Shown: piece by piece, positions 1-7,422 of the stretch
Position numbering within the stretch: the stretch's first letter is position 1
Layout: each line of letters opens with the position of its first letter
From: Salinibius halmophilus
Lineage (GTDB): Bacteria; Pseudomonadota; Gammaproteobacteria; Pseudomonadales; Natronospirillaceae
Length of the DNA stretch: 64,000 nt
Direction: 5' to 3'
Assembly: GCF_003577475.1 (NCBI RefSeq)
Contig: NZ_QPEP01000009.1
Span: forward strand, 124,001 to 188,000
The notes under the pieces: model-generated
What the model was told of the DNA's origin: nothing
The model's input: only the letters and a program-made list of their open reading frames with translations
Database searches by the model: none
Position numbers and translations under genes: made by a program

Positions 1-1
1 A

Positions 2-256
2 ACAGGCATGCTGAGCACCTCGAAACTGATCGCTTACTTCCTTAAACGCCATCACGACGCCATGATTGCACTGTTATTAGGTGTGATTATTGGCGCACTG
101 TATCGAATTTGGCCGTGGCAGATTGAAGGCAATCCTGTAAGTTGGCAGGCCTTTTCTGATACAGGCGCTGACCTGCAGCTTACGGGTGCTGTTTTGTTCT
201 TTATTGTAGGTGGCGCTATTATGCTAATGTTGCAACGAGTCGAGCAGCGCCGCTAA
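2..256 (+). CDS. DUF368-family membrane protein, C-terminal end (5' truncated by window)
   Basis: The frame is open from the first bases, so this is the tail of a longer gene and the ATG at position 8 is internal. About 84 residues are visible: a short amphipathic stretch, a membrane segment (LLLGVIIGALYRIWPW), a polar loop and a second membrane segment near the end (VLFFIVGGAIMLML). The pattern K-x-x-H-D followed by a small-residue helix and a WPW-type turn recalls the end of DUF368 polytopic membrane proteins. Their function is not firmly known; polyprenyl-lipid transport has been proposed for relatives. It lies 22 bp upstream of nlpD on the same strand, so it probably belongs to the same transcription unit. 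The family call rests on a short C-terminus. Confidence 0.6.
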   Translation, partial: TGMLSTSKLIAYFLKRHHDAMIALLLGVIIGALYRIWPWQIEGNPVSWQAFSDTGADLQLTGAVLFFIVGGAIMLMLQRVEQRR

Positions 257-278
257 CAAACTGTGCGCTGCCAAACAA

Positions 279-1082
279 ATGGGTATGGTGGTGCACAAAT
301 ATTTCCTTCTGCTATTTATATTGCTGCTAGCTGGATGTGTGAGCGATGACTTTCAATCGCTCGACTATCTTGCTGAGCCAGCGGTAGCATCTCGCTCTGA
401 AAGTGTTACCGTCAATCGTTCGTCAGAAGGCAGTCAATATACCGTCCGCCGCGGCGATACCTTGTACACCATTGCACTCAAAAATGAGCTAGACTATAGA
501 CAGCTTGCGGCTGCCAACGATATCGACCCTCCGTATCAAATTTTTGTTGGACAACAATTAGAGTTAAAAGAAAAGTCGACTAGTTCTCAAAATTACAATA
601 AAAATACTGAGCTTGTTACCTCTAGTAACAATGGGAACGATACCGGTCGGCAGGCGCAATCTAGCACTGTGCGAACGCCTTCTGTGGCGACCTCTAATGC
701 CTCTGTAGGCCAGATATCATGGGTGTGGCCGCATGATGGTGCGGTGCAAAACAACTACCAATCCGGAGTGCCTTACGGCAAAGGTATTGCGATCAAAGGA
801 ACACTGGACGACCCGATAAAAGCCATTGCTGATGGTGTGGTTGTGTATTCCGGTAACGGTTTGCGTGCCTATGGAAATCTAATACTGATCCAACATGAGC
901 AAAACTTATTGTCTGCTTATGCCTTTCTAGCGCGCAGTCGCGTCTCTGAACGCCAGTCAGTTAAAGCTGGCGAGGTAATCGCCGATATGGGAGAAAAGGA
1001 ATCGGCGCACATTTTGCATCTTGAAATTAGACGAGATGGCAAGCCGATAGATCCGATGAGCTTGCTGCCGAAAAAACAATAA
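279..1082 (+). CDS. nlpD: NlpD-like LysM/M23 lipoprotein, activator of cell-wall amidase
   Basis: The 267-residue protein starts with a lipoprotein signal peptide and lipobox (LLAGC, Cys20). A LysM domain follows at about residues 55-97 (YTVRRGDTLYTIA ... GQQLEL), then a Ser/Thr/Asn-rich linker, then an M23/LytM domain at about 150-265. The zinc ligands of active M23 peptidases are missing: GIAIKG replaces the H-x3-D segment and ILHLEIR replaces H-x-H. This is the pattern of regulatory NlpD/EnvC proteins, which do not cut peptidoglycan but activate division amidases such as AmiC. It lies directly upstream of rpoS, the classic arrangement, and in E. coli the main rpoS promoter is inside nlpD. 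A second in-frame ATG at 285 is an equally possible start. Confidence 0.92.
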   Translation: MGMVVHKYFLLLFILLLAGCVSDDFQSLDYLAEPAVASRSESVTVNRSSEGSQYTVRRGDTLYTIALKNELDYRQLAAANDIDPPYQIFVGQQLELKEKSTSSQNYNKNTELVTSSNNGNDTGRQAQSSTVRTPSVATSNASVGQISWVWPHDGAVQNNYQSGVPYGKGIAIKGTLDDPIKAIADGVVVYSGNGLRAYGNLILIQHEQNLLSAYAFLARSRVSERQSVKAGEVIADMGEKESAHILHLEIRRDGKPIDPMSLLPKKQ

Positions 1083-1197
1083 CAATCGGCGCAATCTCGC
1101 TACGCAACAATGGCAAGTCTCACAGGTAAAATTGGCCTAGCGCTAAAGTTCACTTGCCTTGTTTGTCGCCCTGGAACATTAGCATGAGGTTTTCATT

Positions 1198-2196
1198 ATG
1201 GCGTATGGTAATGAAAGTGAAAAAATGGTCGGTGAAGACATGAATGATAACGAGGTCATGTCGATGGATTGGCAAGACATGGAAGATAACGACGACGTCG
1301 ACACCGATGTGGACTACGACGCCAATGACGAGCGCACCGTTGCCGATGCTCGATCGTCATTAGACGCAACTCAGCTGTACCTAAACGAAATTGGCTTCTC
1401 GCCATTATTATCTCCTGAAGAAGAAGTTTATTTCGCACGATTAGCTCGTAAAGGGGATGAGGCTGGCCGCAAACGCATGATTGAAAGTAATCTGCGCCTT
1501 GTTGTTAAAATTGCCCGCCGTTATCTGAACCGTGGCCTTACCCTGTTGGATCTAATCGAAGAGGGCAATCTTGGCCTTATTCGCGCCGTGGAAAAATTTG
1601 ATCCTGAACGGGGCTTCCGTTTTTCTACTTATGCCACTTGGTGGATTCGCCAAACCATTGAGCGCGCCATTATGAATCAAACGCGCACGATTCGTTTGCC
1701 TATTCATGTGGTGAAAGAGCTCAATGTTTATTTACGCGCCTCTCGCGAGCTAGCGCAGAAACTTGATCATGAGCCAACGCCCGAGGAAATTGCCGACCTT
1801 CTAGATAAACCGGTAAGCGATGTTAAAAAGATGTTGGGCTTGAATGAGCGCATTGCTTCAGTTGACGTGCCAATGGGGCAGGGTGGTGAAAAGTCTTTGC
1901 TCGAGACTATCGCTGACAACAATGCTCGTGATCCTGAAGCACAACTGCAAGGCGACGACTTAAATAGTCAAATGGATGCTTGGTTAGACGATTTATCAGA
2001 GAAACAGCGGGAAGTGCTTGCCCGCCGCTTTGGTCTGCGAGGTCATGAAGCCAGCACACTAGAGCAAGTAGGCAAAGAAATAGGTCTTACCCGTGAACGT
2101 GTACGTCAAATTCAAGTGGAGGCACTACGCCGCTTGCGTGATGTGATGGAGAAAGAAGGCTTGTCTCGTCGCAACTTATTTGCCGAAGACGCCTAA
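1198..2196 (+). CDS. rpoS: RNA polymerase sigma factor RpoS (sigma38)
   Basis: The 332-residue protein has the full RpoS layout. An acidic N-terminus (about 1-50) is followed by region 1.2 ([21 protein letters not shown]), region 2 ([52 protein letters not shown] in part), region 3 and a region 4 helix-turn-helix ([20 protein letters not shown]). Length equals the usual 330. It is the master regulator of stationary phase and general stress. The chosen ATG has GAGG eight bases upstream. The 115-bp nlpD-rpoS gap shows no strong terminator, in keeping with transcription from within nlpD. A rho-independent terminator follows 12 bp after the stop. Region 2 includes the [12 protein letters not shown] signature that separates RpoS from the [12 protein letters not shown] of RpoD. 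Confidence 0.97.
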   Translation: MAYGNESEKMVGEDMNDNEVMSMDWQDMEDNDDVDTDVDYDANDERTVADARSSLDATQLYLNEIGFSPLLSPEEEVYFARLARKGDEAGRKRMIESNLRLVVKIARRYLNRGLTLLDLIEEGNLGLIRAVEKFDPERGFRFSTYATWWIRQTIERAIMNQTRTIRLPIHVVKELNVYLRASRELAQKLDHEPTPEEIADLLDKPVSDVKKMLGLNERIASVDVPMGQGGEKSLLETIADNNARDPEAQLQGDDLNSQMDAWLDDLSEKQREVLARRFGLRGHEASTLEQVGKEIGLTRERVRQIQVEALRRLRDVMEKEGLSRRNLFAEDA

Positions 2197-2208
2197 ACAT
2201 CAGCATAT

Positions 2209-2235
2209 AAAAAGCCGGCTAATGCCGGCTTTTTT
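2209..2235. terminator. Bidirectional rho-independent terminator between rpoS and bamD
   Basis: GCCGGC (2214-2219), a TAAT loop and GCCGGC (2224-2229) form a stem flanked by an A-run (2209-2213) and a T-run (2230-2235), so it works on both strands. It ends rpoS and overlaps the bamD stop codon at 2234-2236. Confidence 0.9.
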
Positions 2236-2923
2236 AGCTTGCGGCTAACTCAGCCGCTAAATCCGGCGAGCCAAGTTCGCGATAAGCTTCAATGGCAATC
2301 TCTTTAGCTGCTTGCGTATGGCGAGTACCTGGGTAATCTTGCAGTACCGCTTGGGCATTAGACAAAGCTGCCGCCCAGGCACCTTTGCGAGCATAATAGC
2401 TCGCGGTATTAAGTTGATGCTCTGCCATGATTGATCGAGCAGCAGCCATATAGGTGCGAGCGTCGTTGTTATAATCACTATCAGGATACTGCTCAATCAA
2501 GCGTGCAAATCCATCATAGGCTTCACGAACTGGTTCAAGGTCGCGCTTGCTTGCTGCATTAGACCAACCGCCACGATTACCTGCTGCCATTTCGAACTGA
2601 CTCAGGGCGCGAACAAAATAGACATAATCCAGCGCGGGATGGTCGGGTTGTAGGCGAATAAAACGTTGTGCCCGCAGTAATGCGGATTGTGGCTTGTTTT
2701 GCTGAAGCTCCACATACATCAGTTGCAGCTCAACCTGCTGCGCATAACGGCCAAATGGAAAGTTTTCTGCCAGAGAGTCCAGCTCAATTTCCGCGGTTTC
2801 ATAGTTTTCCGCTTCGACGGCTTCCTGTGCTCTCTGATATAATTCATCCTCTGAGTAATATTGGTTGGTAGCGCACCCTGTTAATAATGATAGGGAAATG
2901 GCAGTAATAACCGTCAGCCTCAT
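2234..2923 (-). CDS. bamD: Outer-membrane assembly lipoprotein BamD (YfiO)
   Basis: BamD is an essential TPR lipoprotein of the Bam complex, which folds beta-barrel proteins into the outer membrane. From the chosen ATG at 2923 the product is 229 residues: signal peptide with lipobox LLTGC, then TPR-like helical pairs. The opening motif is YSEDELYQRAQEAVEAENYE, followed by FPFGRYAQQVELQLMYVELQ, typical of the family. The frame is open for 19 more codons upstream, but this ATG has GGAG at a good distance and places the lipobox correctly, so the longer version is rejected. The gene is divergent from rluD with a 67-bp gap, as in many gammaproteobacteria. The last turns of the gene carry the rpoS/bamD bidirectional terminator. 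Confidence 0.95.
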   Translation of the reverse strand: MRLTVITAISLSLLTGCATNQYYSEDELYQRAQEAVEAENYETAEIELDSLAENFPFGRYAQQVELQLMYVELQQNKPQSALLRAQRFIRLQPDHPALDYVYFVRALSQFEMAAGNRGGWSNAASKRDLEPVREAYDGFARLIEQYPDSDYNNDARTYMAAARSIMAEHQLNTASYYARKGAWAAALSNAQAVLQDYPGTRHTQAAKEIAIEAYRELGSPDLAAELAAS

Positions 2924-2990
2924 GCGTGACTCCAGAAAAAGTTTTACACTAAGCGCTAATTTAAGCATAGCTAGAGGCAATGCAGCAAAG

Positions 2991-3947
2991 ATGCCGTTAA
3001 ATTTGGTAGAAGAAACTGTTCAGGTTGAACCAGAACACATAGGTAAGCGGGTTGATCAAGTCGCTGCAGAGTTATTTCCCGATTACAGTCGTGCCCGCTT
3101 GCAAGGGTGGATAAAGTCTGGTGAGCTAACCCTGAACGGCAATCAAGTCAAAACAAAAGACAAAGTACCGCCAATGGCAACGCTGGAACTCAAAGCCGAG
3201 CTAGAGCAAGAAGGGGTTGTGACGCCACAAAACATTGCCCTGGATGTTATTTATGACGATGAAGACATCATTGTCATCGATAAGCCAGCAGACTTGGTTG
3301 TGCATCCAGGCGCTGGCCAGCCCGATGGTACGCTGCAAAATGCGATTCTCTTCCACTATCCTGAAACTGCCAACTTGCCTCGCTCCGGCATTGTGCACCG
3401 TTTGGATAAAGACACTACCGGCGTAATGGTTGTCGCGCGCTCTGCGCGTGCTTATTCAAGCTTAGTTGAGCAGTTACAAACACGAGATATGGGGCGAGAA
3501 TACGATGCGATTGTACAGGGCTTGCCAACTGGTGGTGGCACCATTGACGAACCTATTGGTCGGCATGCAACACAGCGCACTAAAATGGCCGTATCACCTT
3601 ATGGCAAACCTGCTATCTCGCATTACACTGTTCTGCAACGGTTTCGTGCTCATACTCATGTGCGAGTTAAACTTGAAACTGGTCGAACGCACCAAATTCG
3701 TGTGCACATGACCTATATTCATCACCCCTTGATTGGTGATACGGTATACTCGGCTCGCCAGCGGCTACCGGCTGGTATCTCATTCGATTTACAACAGGCA
3801 ATTCAGAGCTTTAGCCGACAAGCACTGCACGCACGCAAATTGCGATTAATCCATCCTGGCACTGGCGAACCCATGGAATTCAGTGCGCCAATGCCAGAGG
3901 ATATGCAAGCGCTGATTATCGCTCTAAAGGAAGACTTACATGTCTAA
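2991..3947 (+). CDS. rluD: 23S rRNA pseudouridine synthase RluD
   Basis: RluD makes pseudouridines in helix 69 of 23S rRNA (positions 1911, 1915 and 1917 in E. coli), needed for normal subunit joining. The 318-residue product has an N-terminal S4 RNA-binding domain (about 15-75; RVDQVAAELFPDYSRARLQGW) and a RluA-type catalytic domain with the active-site motif HRLDKDTTGVMVVA, where the Asp is catalytic. RTHQIRVH is the family's third motif. The frame is open 42 codons further upstream, through the divergent bamD start, but ATG 2991 matches the family N-terminus. It overlaps pgeF by 8 bp, suggesting translational coupling. Confidence 0.95.
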   Translation: MPLNLVEETVQVEPEHIGKRVDQVAAELFPDYSRARLQGWIKSGELTLNGNQVKTKDKVPPMATLELKAELEQEGVVTPQNIALDVIYDDEDIIVIDKPADLVVHPGAGQPDGTLQNAILFHYPETANLPRSGIVHRLDKDTTGVMVVARSARAYSSLVEQLQTRDMGREYDAIVQGLPTGGGTIDEPIGRHATQRTKMAVSPYGKPAISHYTVLQRFRAHTHVRVKLETGRTHQIRVHMTYIHHPLIGDTVYSARQRLPAGISFDLQQAIQSFSRQALHARKLRLIHPGTGEPMEFSAPMPEDMQALIIALKEDLHV

Positions 3948-4674
3948 ACATTGGATTGAGCCTAACTGGCCAGCTCCAAAGAATGTAAAAGCTTATACAA
4001 CGTGTCGGCACCGTGGATTTGGTGCTACACCTTATTCGTCATTTAATCTGGCGACGCATGTTGGGGATGACCCTTATGCAGTATTGGCTAACCGAGCTCG
4101 CATCGCAGAATTGCTCGCTATGCCTAGCAAACCCATCTGGTTGCAGCAGGTACATGGCACTTCGGTAGTGCCGGCAGTGAAAGCCAATATTGGCACGCCA
4201 GCCGATGCCTCGATTGCCTTTTCCCGCAATCAAGTATGCACAATCATGACGGCAGACTGCTTGCCAGTGTTGTTTACCAATATCAGTGGTTCCAAGGTTG
4301 CCGCCGCTCATGCTGGTTGGCGTGGTCTTGCTGATGGTGTGTTAGAAAAAACAGCCCGCTCACTGGCTGAGCCTAGCTCTCAAATTTTGGCCTGGTTGGG
4401 CCCTGCAATCAGTCAACCGGCTTATCAGGTTGGGCGTAGTGTTTACGACGCTTTTTGCCAGAATGACCCAGAAGCCCAGTTAGCATTTACATCGGACGGG
4501 CACGGAAAGTGGCGCTGTGACCTTTATGCGCTTGCACGCCAACGCTTACTGCGCGTGGGGGTAAGCAAAATCTATGGGGGCGATTACTGCACCCTATACG
4601 ATGGCGATAAATTCTTCTCCCATCGCCGAGATGGCCAAACCGGCCGCATGGCCTCTTTCATATGGCTTGAATAA
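3940..4674 (+). CDS. pgeF: PgeF (YfiH), laccase-fold peptidoglycan editing factor
   Basis: The 244-residue protein belongs to the DUF152/multicopper polyphenol oxidase-like family. In E. coli PgeF removes wrongly made UDP-MurNAc-L-Ser precursors; relatives have purine nucleosidase activity. The metal-site motifs are visible: QVHGT, TADCLPVLF (Cys ligand), AAHAGWRGLADGV (His ligand) and, near the end, GDYCTLYDG and FFSHRRDGQTGRMAS. It starts inside the last codons of rluD (8-bp overlap), so the pair is co-transcribed. In E. coli clpB follows this gene; here clpB has moved to 14.2 kb and a terminator closes the unit at 4689-4718. Confidence 0.92.
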   Translation: MSKHWIEPNWPAPKNVKAYTTCRHRGFGATPYSSFNLATHVGDDPYAVLANRARIAELLAMPSKPIWLQQVHGTSVVPAVKANIGTPADASIAFSRNQVCTIMTADCLPVLFTNISGSKVAAAHAGWRGLADGVLEKTARSLAEPSSQILAWLGPAISQPAYQVGRSVYDAFCQNDPEAQLAFTSDGHGKWRCDLYALARQRLLRVGVSKIYGGDYCTLYDGDKFFSHRRDGQTGRMASFIWLE

Positions 4675-4688
4675 CCTAGTTAAAGAAC

Positions 4689-4718
4689 AAAAAAGCAGCG
4701 CAACCACGCTGCTTTTTT
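4689..4718 (+). terminator. Rho-independent terminator after rluD-pgeF
   Basis: A 12-bp perfect stem, AAAAAAGCAGCG and CGCTGCTTTTTT around the loop CAACCA, lies 14 bp past the pgeF stop. The flanking A- and T-runs make it usable on both strands, but only pgeF needs it. Confidence 0.9.
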
Positions 4719-4729
4719 ATTGCTACTTG

Positions 4730-4916
4730 GTAGGTCCGTAAATCATGCGCGCAGCGGATGTTTGCGGACACGGATGTCCGTACAGAGCAGCACGCAGGAG
4801 CAAGGTTGCGGTGCGGACACGGATGTCCGTACAGAGCAGCACGCAGGAGCAAGGTTGCGGTGCGGACACGGATGTCCGTACAGAGCAGCACGCAGGAGCA
4901 AGGTTGCGGTGCGGAC
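4730..4916. repeat. Hairpin-forming repeat with three identical 49-bp tandem copies (family 1, locus A)
   Basis: A leader starting GTAGGTCCGTAAATCAT (4730) runs into three perfect 49-bp units at 4764-4812, 4813-4861 and 4862-4910, then the first bases of a fourth. Each unit contains the inverted repeat CGGACA-CGGA-TGTCCG. The same leader and unit start recur at 34916-35072. No gene is supported: 49 is not a multiple of three, so every frame through the array is an artefact of the repeat, although all stay open for 80-120 codons. It lies between the pgeF terminator and the grcA promoter. Confidence 0.85.
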
Positions 4917-5045
4917 ATGGGTGAGCCCCGGTTTTGCGCAGCAAAATCAAAAGCACGAGGTGCTTTTGAAGGGGCGAACGACGGGCCATGGATGGCTCGG
5001 CTGGTAGCCCCCGCAAGGATGCATTGCCCCGCTAAAAGAACCCAT
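4917..5045. other. Structured non-coding block flanked by ATGGGT...ACCCAT
   Basis: This roughly 130-bp block begins where the fourth 49-bp unit breaks off and ends just before the distal FNR box. It is bounded by the inverted hexamers ATGGGT (4917-4922) and ACCCAT (5040-5045). Inside are several short perfect inverted repeats, including TTTTGC-GCA-GCAAAA and AAAAGCAC-GAG-GTGCTTTT, and G-rich/C-rich segments able to pair. No start codon with a plausible gene is seen. It could be part of the repeat element or a small structured RNA; nothing here decides. Confidence 0.4.
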
Positions 5046-5059
5046 CTGATATAAATCAA
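5046..5059 (+). promoter_or_regulatory. Distal FNR/Anr-type box upstream of grcA
   Basis: CTGAT-ATAA-ATCAA matches the FNR consensus TTGAT-N4-ATCAA at nine of ten defined positions. Its centre lies 41 bp, about four helical turns, upstream of the perfect box at 5087-5100. Confidence 0.7.
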
Positions 5060-5086
5060 AAAATAATAGAAAAATATTAACTCAAA

Positions 5087-5100
5087 TTGATTTATATCAA
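5087..5100 (+). promoter_or_regulatory. Perfect FNR/Anr box of the grcA promoter
   Basis: TTGAT-TTAT-ATCAA matches all ten defined positions of the FNR consensus. Its centre is about 42 bp upstream of the start point predicted from the -10 at 5124-5129, the usual place for FNR activation at class II promoters. Oxygen-limited induction of grcA follows as an inference. Confidence 0.85.
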
Positions 5101-5120
5101 TATGATGTCGCCTGTTATGG

Positions 5121-5129
5121 TGCTATATA
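5121..5129 (+). promoter_or_regulatory. Extended -10 element of the grcA promoter
   Basis: TGC-TATATA reads as an extended -10 (TG-n-TATAAT type). No good -35 hexamer is present where the FNR box sits, as expected for an activator-dependent promoter. The start point would be near 5136, giving a 5' leader of about 117 nt. Confidence 0.6.
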
Positions 5130-5164
5130 TGACCTAAGACAATTATTCAGGATGATATTTATAA

Positions 5165-5199
5165 TAGGTATTTAATAAGAAAGTCCTATTAAATACCTA
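5165..5199 (+). promoter_or_regulatory. 13-bp perfect stem-loop in the grcA 5' leader
   Basis: TAGGTATTTAATA (5165-5177) and TATTAAATACCTA (5187-5199) are exact inverted repeats around a 9-nt loop. The hairpin lies wholly inside the predicted leader, 53 nt before the start codon, and has no T-run. A role in mRNA stability or as a regulator site is possible. Confidence 0.6.
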
Positions 5200-5252
5200 A
5201 ATATAAATAACATCAAGAAATTCATTAATGGCATTATATTGGGAGTACCTAT

Positions 5253-5630
5253 ATGAAAGGTGTACAGATTGTAGAAGCAGCAAACCCTGCACTAGTAAAC
5301 TCTTTCTGGTTGTTAGACGAAGACAAGGGCGAAGCGCGCTGCCTAGCGGTAAAAGATGGCTTATACGAAGAAGACCAATTGGTTGCGTGGGCAGATTTAG
5401 CTGTAACAGACCATAAAGAAGTTAAAATTGAAGTACCTAATACACGCGAAGGTGGCCAACACCTAAACGTTAACGTACTGCAACGTGAAACATTGGAAGA
5501 CGCGATCAACCACCCTGAGAAGTACCCTCAGCTAACGATCCGTGTTTCTGGCTATGCGGTACGCTTTAACTCGCTCACACCAGAACAGCAACGTGACGTT
5601 GTTGCTCGTACGTTTACTGAAAGTTTATAA
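5253..5630 (+). CDS. grcA: Autonomous glycyl radical cofactor GrcA (YfiD)
   Basis: The 125-residue protein ends with the glycyl-radical motif [13 protein letters not shown], the same as the C-terminus of pyruvate formate-lyase. E. coli GrcA (127 residues) replaces the broken C-terminal piece of oxygen-cleaved PFL and restores activity. The N-terminal half ([21 protein letters not shown]) is also typical. The start has GGGAG six bases upstream. It stands alone, with two FNR-type boxes upstream and its own terminator at 5752-5784. No pfl gene is in the window, but the presence of grcA implies that the organism makes a PFL-type enzyme and can grow with little oxygen. Confidence 0.95.
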   Translation: MKGVQIVEAANPALVNSFWLLDEDKGEARCLAVKDGLYEEDQLVAWADLAVTDHKEVKIEVPNTREGGQHLNVNVLQRETLEDAINHPEKYPQLTIRVSGYAVRFNSLTPEQQRDVVARTFTESL

Positions 5631-5644
5631 TTTAAAGCGAATGT

Positions 5645-5747
5645 AAACCTAAGGTTTGGGAAACGCTTTGTTGCCCGGCCGAAAAGATGGCCGTGCAACC
5701 TACGAGGTCGTTTTAAGTAGGTTTTACAAACCGAAGGTTTGGGAAAC
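5645..5747. repeat. Dispersed hairpin repeat (family 2, copy C), downstream of grcA
   Basis: Two near-copies of AAACC(T/G)AAGGTTTGGGAAAC lie at 5645-5664 and 5728-5747, each holding a small palindrome. Between them are TTGCCCGGCC...GGCCGTGCAACCTAC and GTAGGTTTTAC. Read on the other strand, the block matches 54385-54508: GTAGGTTGCACGGC, then GGCAACA, then GTTTCCCAAACC-n3-GGTTTGTAAAACCTAC. It lies between the grcA stop and the grcA terminator, so it is transcribed in the 3' UTR. No coding potential is seen. Confidence 0.75.
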
Positions 5748-5751
5748 AAAG

Positions 5752-5784
5752 AAGCCGCGCTTGCAATAGATCGCGGCTTTTTTT
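5752..5784 (+). terminator. grcA terminator
   Basis: AAGCCGCG (5752-5759) and CGCGGCTT (5772-5779) pair around a 12-nt loop and are followed by seven T residues. It lies 122 bp after the grcA stop, beyond the family 2 repeat. Confidence 0.85.
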
Positions 5785-5802
5785 GTTCTAATCACTACGC
5801 CA

Positions 5803-5834
5803 CAAAAAAAAACCGGCCTTAGGCCGGTTTTTAT
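5803..5834. terminator. Bidirectional terminator ending the nag PTS operon
   Basis: AACCGGCC (5811-5818) and GGCCGGTT (5822-5829) form a stem with a 3-nt loop, flanked by a long A-run and a T-run. On the minus strand it follows the nagE stop by about 25 bp; on the plus strand it backs up the grcA terminator. Confidence 0.85.
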
Positions 5835-5856
5835 CTTTGTTATGTAATACTTGCAG

Positions 5857-7422
5857 TTACGGCAAGGTTACATCAGCTAGGCTGTCATCGGCTGGGATCT
5901 TGCGCATTTCACCAGCGATTATTTCCGCTTGTGGGCCAAGAATCACCTGCACGTTACCACTACCTAGGCGAACAACACCTTTGGCACCTAGGGCTTTAAG
6001 CTGGGCTTCGTTAACCACGTCGCCATTTTCAAGTGTTAGGCGTAGGCGGGTGATACAAGCATCAATTGACTTGATGTTGCGATAGCCACCTAACGACTTC
6101 ATGTACTGGCGCGCTTGCTCGTAGTCGCTACCAGTGCCTGTAGAAGTCGCAGCTGAGCTAGCTGAACCAGCCGTTGCTGGCGCTAGATCTTCGCGGCCAG
6201 GTGTTTTCAGGTTAAACGTCTTGATCGCAAAGAAGAACACTACGAAGTATAAGAAGAACCAAACAAAGCCTTGTAGTACAAGTACGAACGGCTTAGTCGC
6301 TAGACCCCAGTTTAGTACCATATCGAATAGGCCAGCTGAGAAGCCGAAGCCGTGTAGGGTACCCAGTGCGTTAGCAACCACTAGTGATAGGCCAGTCATG
6401 ATAGCGTGTGCAGCGTATAGTGCCGGCGCAAGGAATACGAACAGGAATTCGATTGGCTCAGTCACACCAGTAAGGAATGAAGTTAGCGCCAAAGAACCTA
6501 GAATACCTGCTGTTTCAGCTTTGCGGCCTTTGTTTGCAGTTAGCACCATGGCAAGTGCAGCACCTGGAAGACCAAACATCATTACGGGGAAGAAACCGTT
6601 CATGAAGATACCGGCATTAGGGTCGCCAGCGAAGAATCGGTGTAGGTCGCCGTTAGTTACCTTATCAGCAATCTGTGTGATTTCAGAACCCGCGATCATG
6701 CCACCGTTTAGCACATCTGGTGCAGAACCACCAACGGCCAACGAAGTGATCATTTCTGGGTTAACACAGGTATTCATTACTGAGCCAGCAACTGTGTAAG
6801 TTACTTGCACACAATCACCAATGGTGAACCAGAAAATGGTATTCAATACGTGGTGCAAACCTACCGGAATAAGTAGACGGTTTAGGAAACCATAGCTGAA
6901 CTGGCCTACAGCGCCAGAGCCTACAACCGCATTACCGAAGGCATTTAGACCTTCTTGGATTGGCGGCCAAACGAAGCCTAGGATAGCACCTGTGATAAGA
7001 GCGATCAGACCGGTCATAATCGGCACTAAACGCTTGCCACCAAAGAAGGCAAGGAACTGTGGCAGCTTTACGCCATTAAACTGGTTGTAGCTGTGACCAG
7101 CAATAATACCGGCGATGATACCTGAGAACACGCCCATCTTAATGCTTGGATCAACCGTCGTTGCTACTGCTTCTATGATATACCAACCTACGGCGCCGGC
7201 AATGGCAGCTGCGCCATGCTCGTCTTTAGACATGCCGACAGCAATACCCAGAGCAAAGATGATTGATAGATGAGAGAAGATAGCGCCACCCGCTGCTGCC
7301 ATCCATGGAATGTCAGCTAGGTCTGGTTGACCGATGCGAAGTAATAGTGCTGCAACGGGAAGTGTTGCAATGGGTAGCATCAACGATTTACCAAGTCGTT
7401 GTGCATAACCGAGAACGTTCAT
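5857..7422 (-). CDS. nagE: PTS GlcNAc-type EIICB permease (NagE-like)
   Basis: The 521-residue protein has a glucose-superfamily EIIC domain (about 1-400; start MNVLGYAQRLGKSLMLPIATLPVAALL, sugar-site PVGLHHVLNT, TGVTEPIEFLF) and a C-terminal EIIB domain with phosphorylation Cys about 456 (IDACITRLRL). The N-terminus and many internal blocks follow E. coli NagE more closely than PtsG, so GlcNAc is the likely sugar. Unlike E. coli NagE it has no EIIA domain; that is supplied by the upstream fusion protein. A roughly 44-residue insertion with two Cys (204 and 219) lies between WFTIG and GDLHRFFAGD. AGGAG precedes the ATG. It is last in a three-gene operon and ends at the terminator 5803-5834. 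Confidence 0.88.
   Translation of the reverse strand: MNVLGYAQRLGKSLMLPIATLPVAALLLRIGQPDLADIPWMAAAGGAIFSHLSIIFALGIAVGMSKDEHGAAAIAGAVGWYIIEAVATTVDPSIKMGVFSGIIAGIIAGHSYNQFNGVKLPQFLAFFGGKRLVPIMTGLIALITGAILGFVWPPIQEGLNAFGNAVVGSGAVGQFSYGFLNRLLIPVGLHHVLNTIFWFTIGDCVQVTYTVAGSVMNTCVNPEMITSLAVGGSAPDVLNGGMIAGSEITQIADKVTNGDLHRFFAGDPNAGIFMNGFFPVMMFGLPGAALAMVLTANKGRKAETAGILGSLALTSFLTGVTEPIEFLFVFLAPALYAAHAIMTGLSLVVANALGTLHGFGFSAGLFDMVLNWGLATKPFVLVLQGFVWFFLYFVVFFFAIKTFNLKTPGREDLAPATAGSASSAATSTGTGSDYEQARQYMKSLGGYRNIKSIDACITRLRLTLENGDVVNEAQLKALGAKGVVRLGSGNVQVILGPQAEIIAGEMRKIPADDSLADVTLP

Noticed and set aside
1256-1438. Minus-strand frame inside rpoS, and many similar frames opposite nagE, nagF and clpB
   Set aside because: They are shadows of well-supported genes, with no ribosome sites or recognisable domains.
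4764-4910. CRISPR-like array from three 49-bp repeats
   Set aside because: The units abut directly with no variable spacers, and no cas gene is present; this is a plain tandem repeat.
4676-5059. Overlapping open frames of about 95-127 codons on both strands in the repeat region
   Set aside because: They exist only because the 49-bp unit lacks stop codons; the translations are repetitive and Cys/Arg-rich with no family resemblance, and 49 is not divisible by three.
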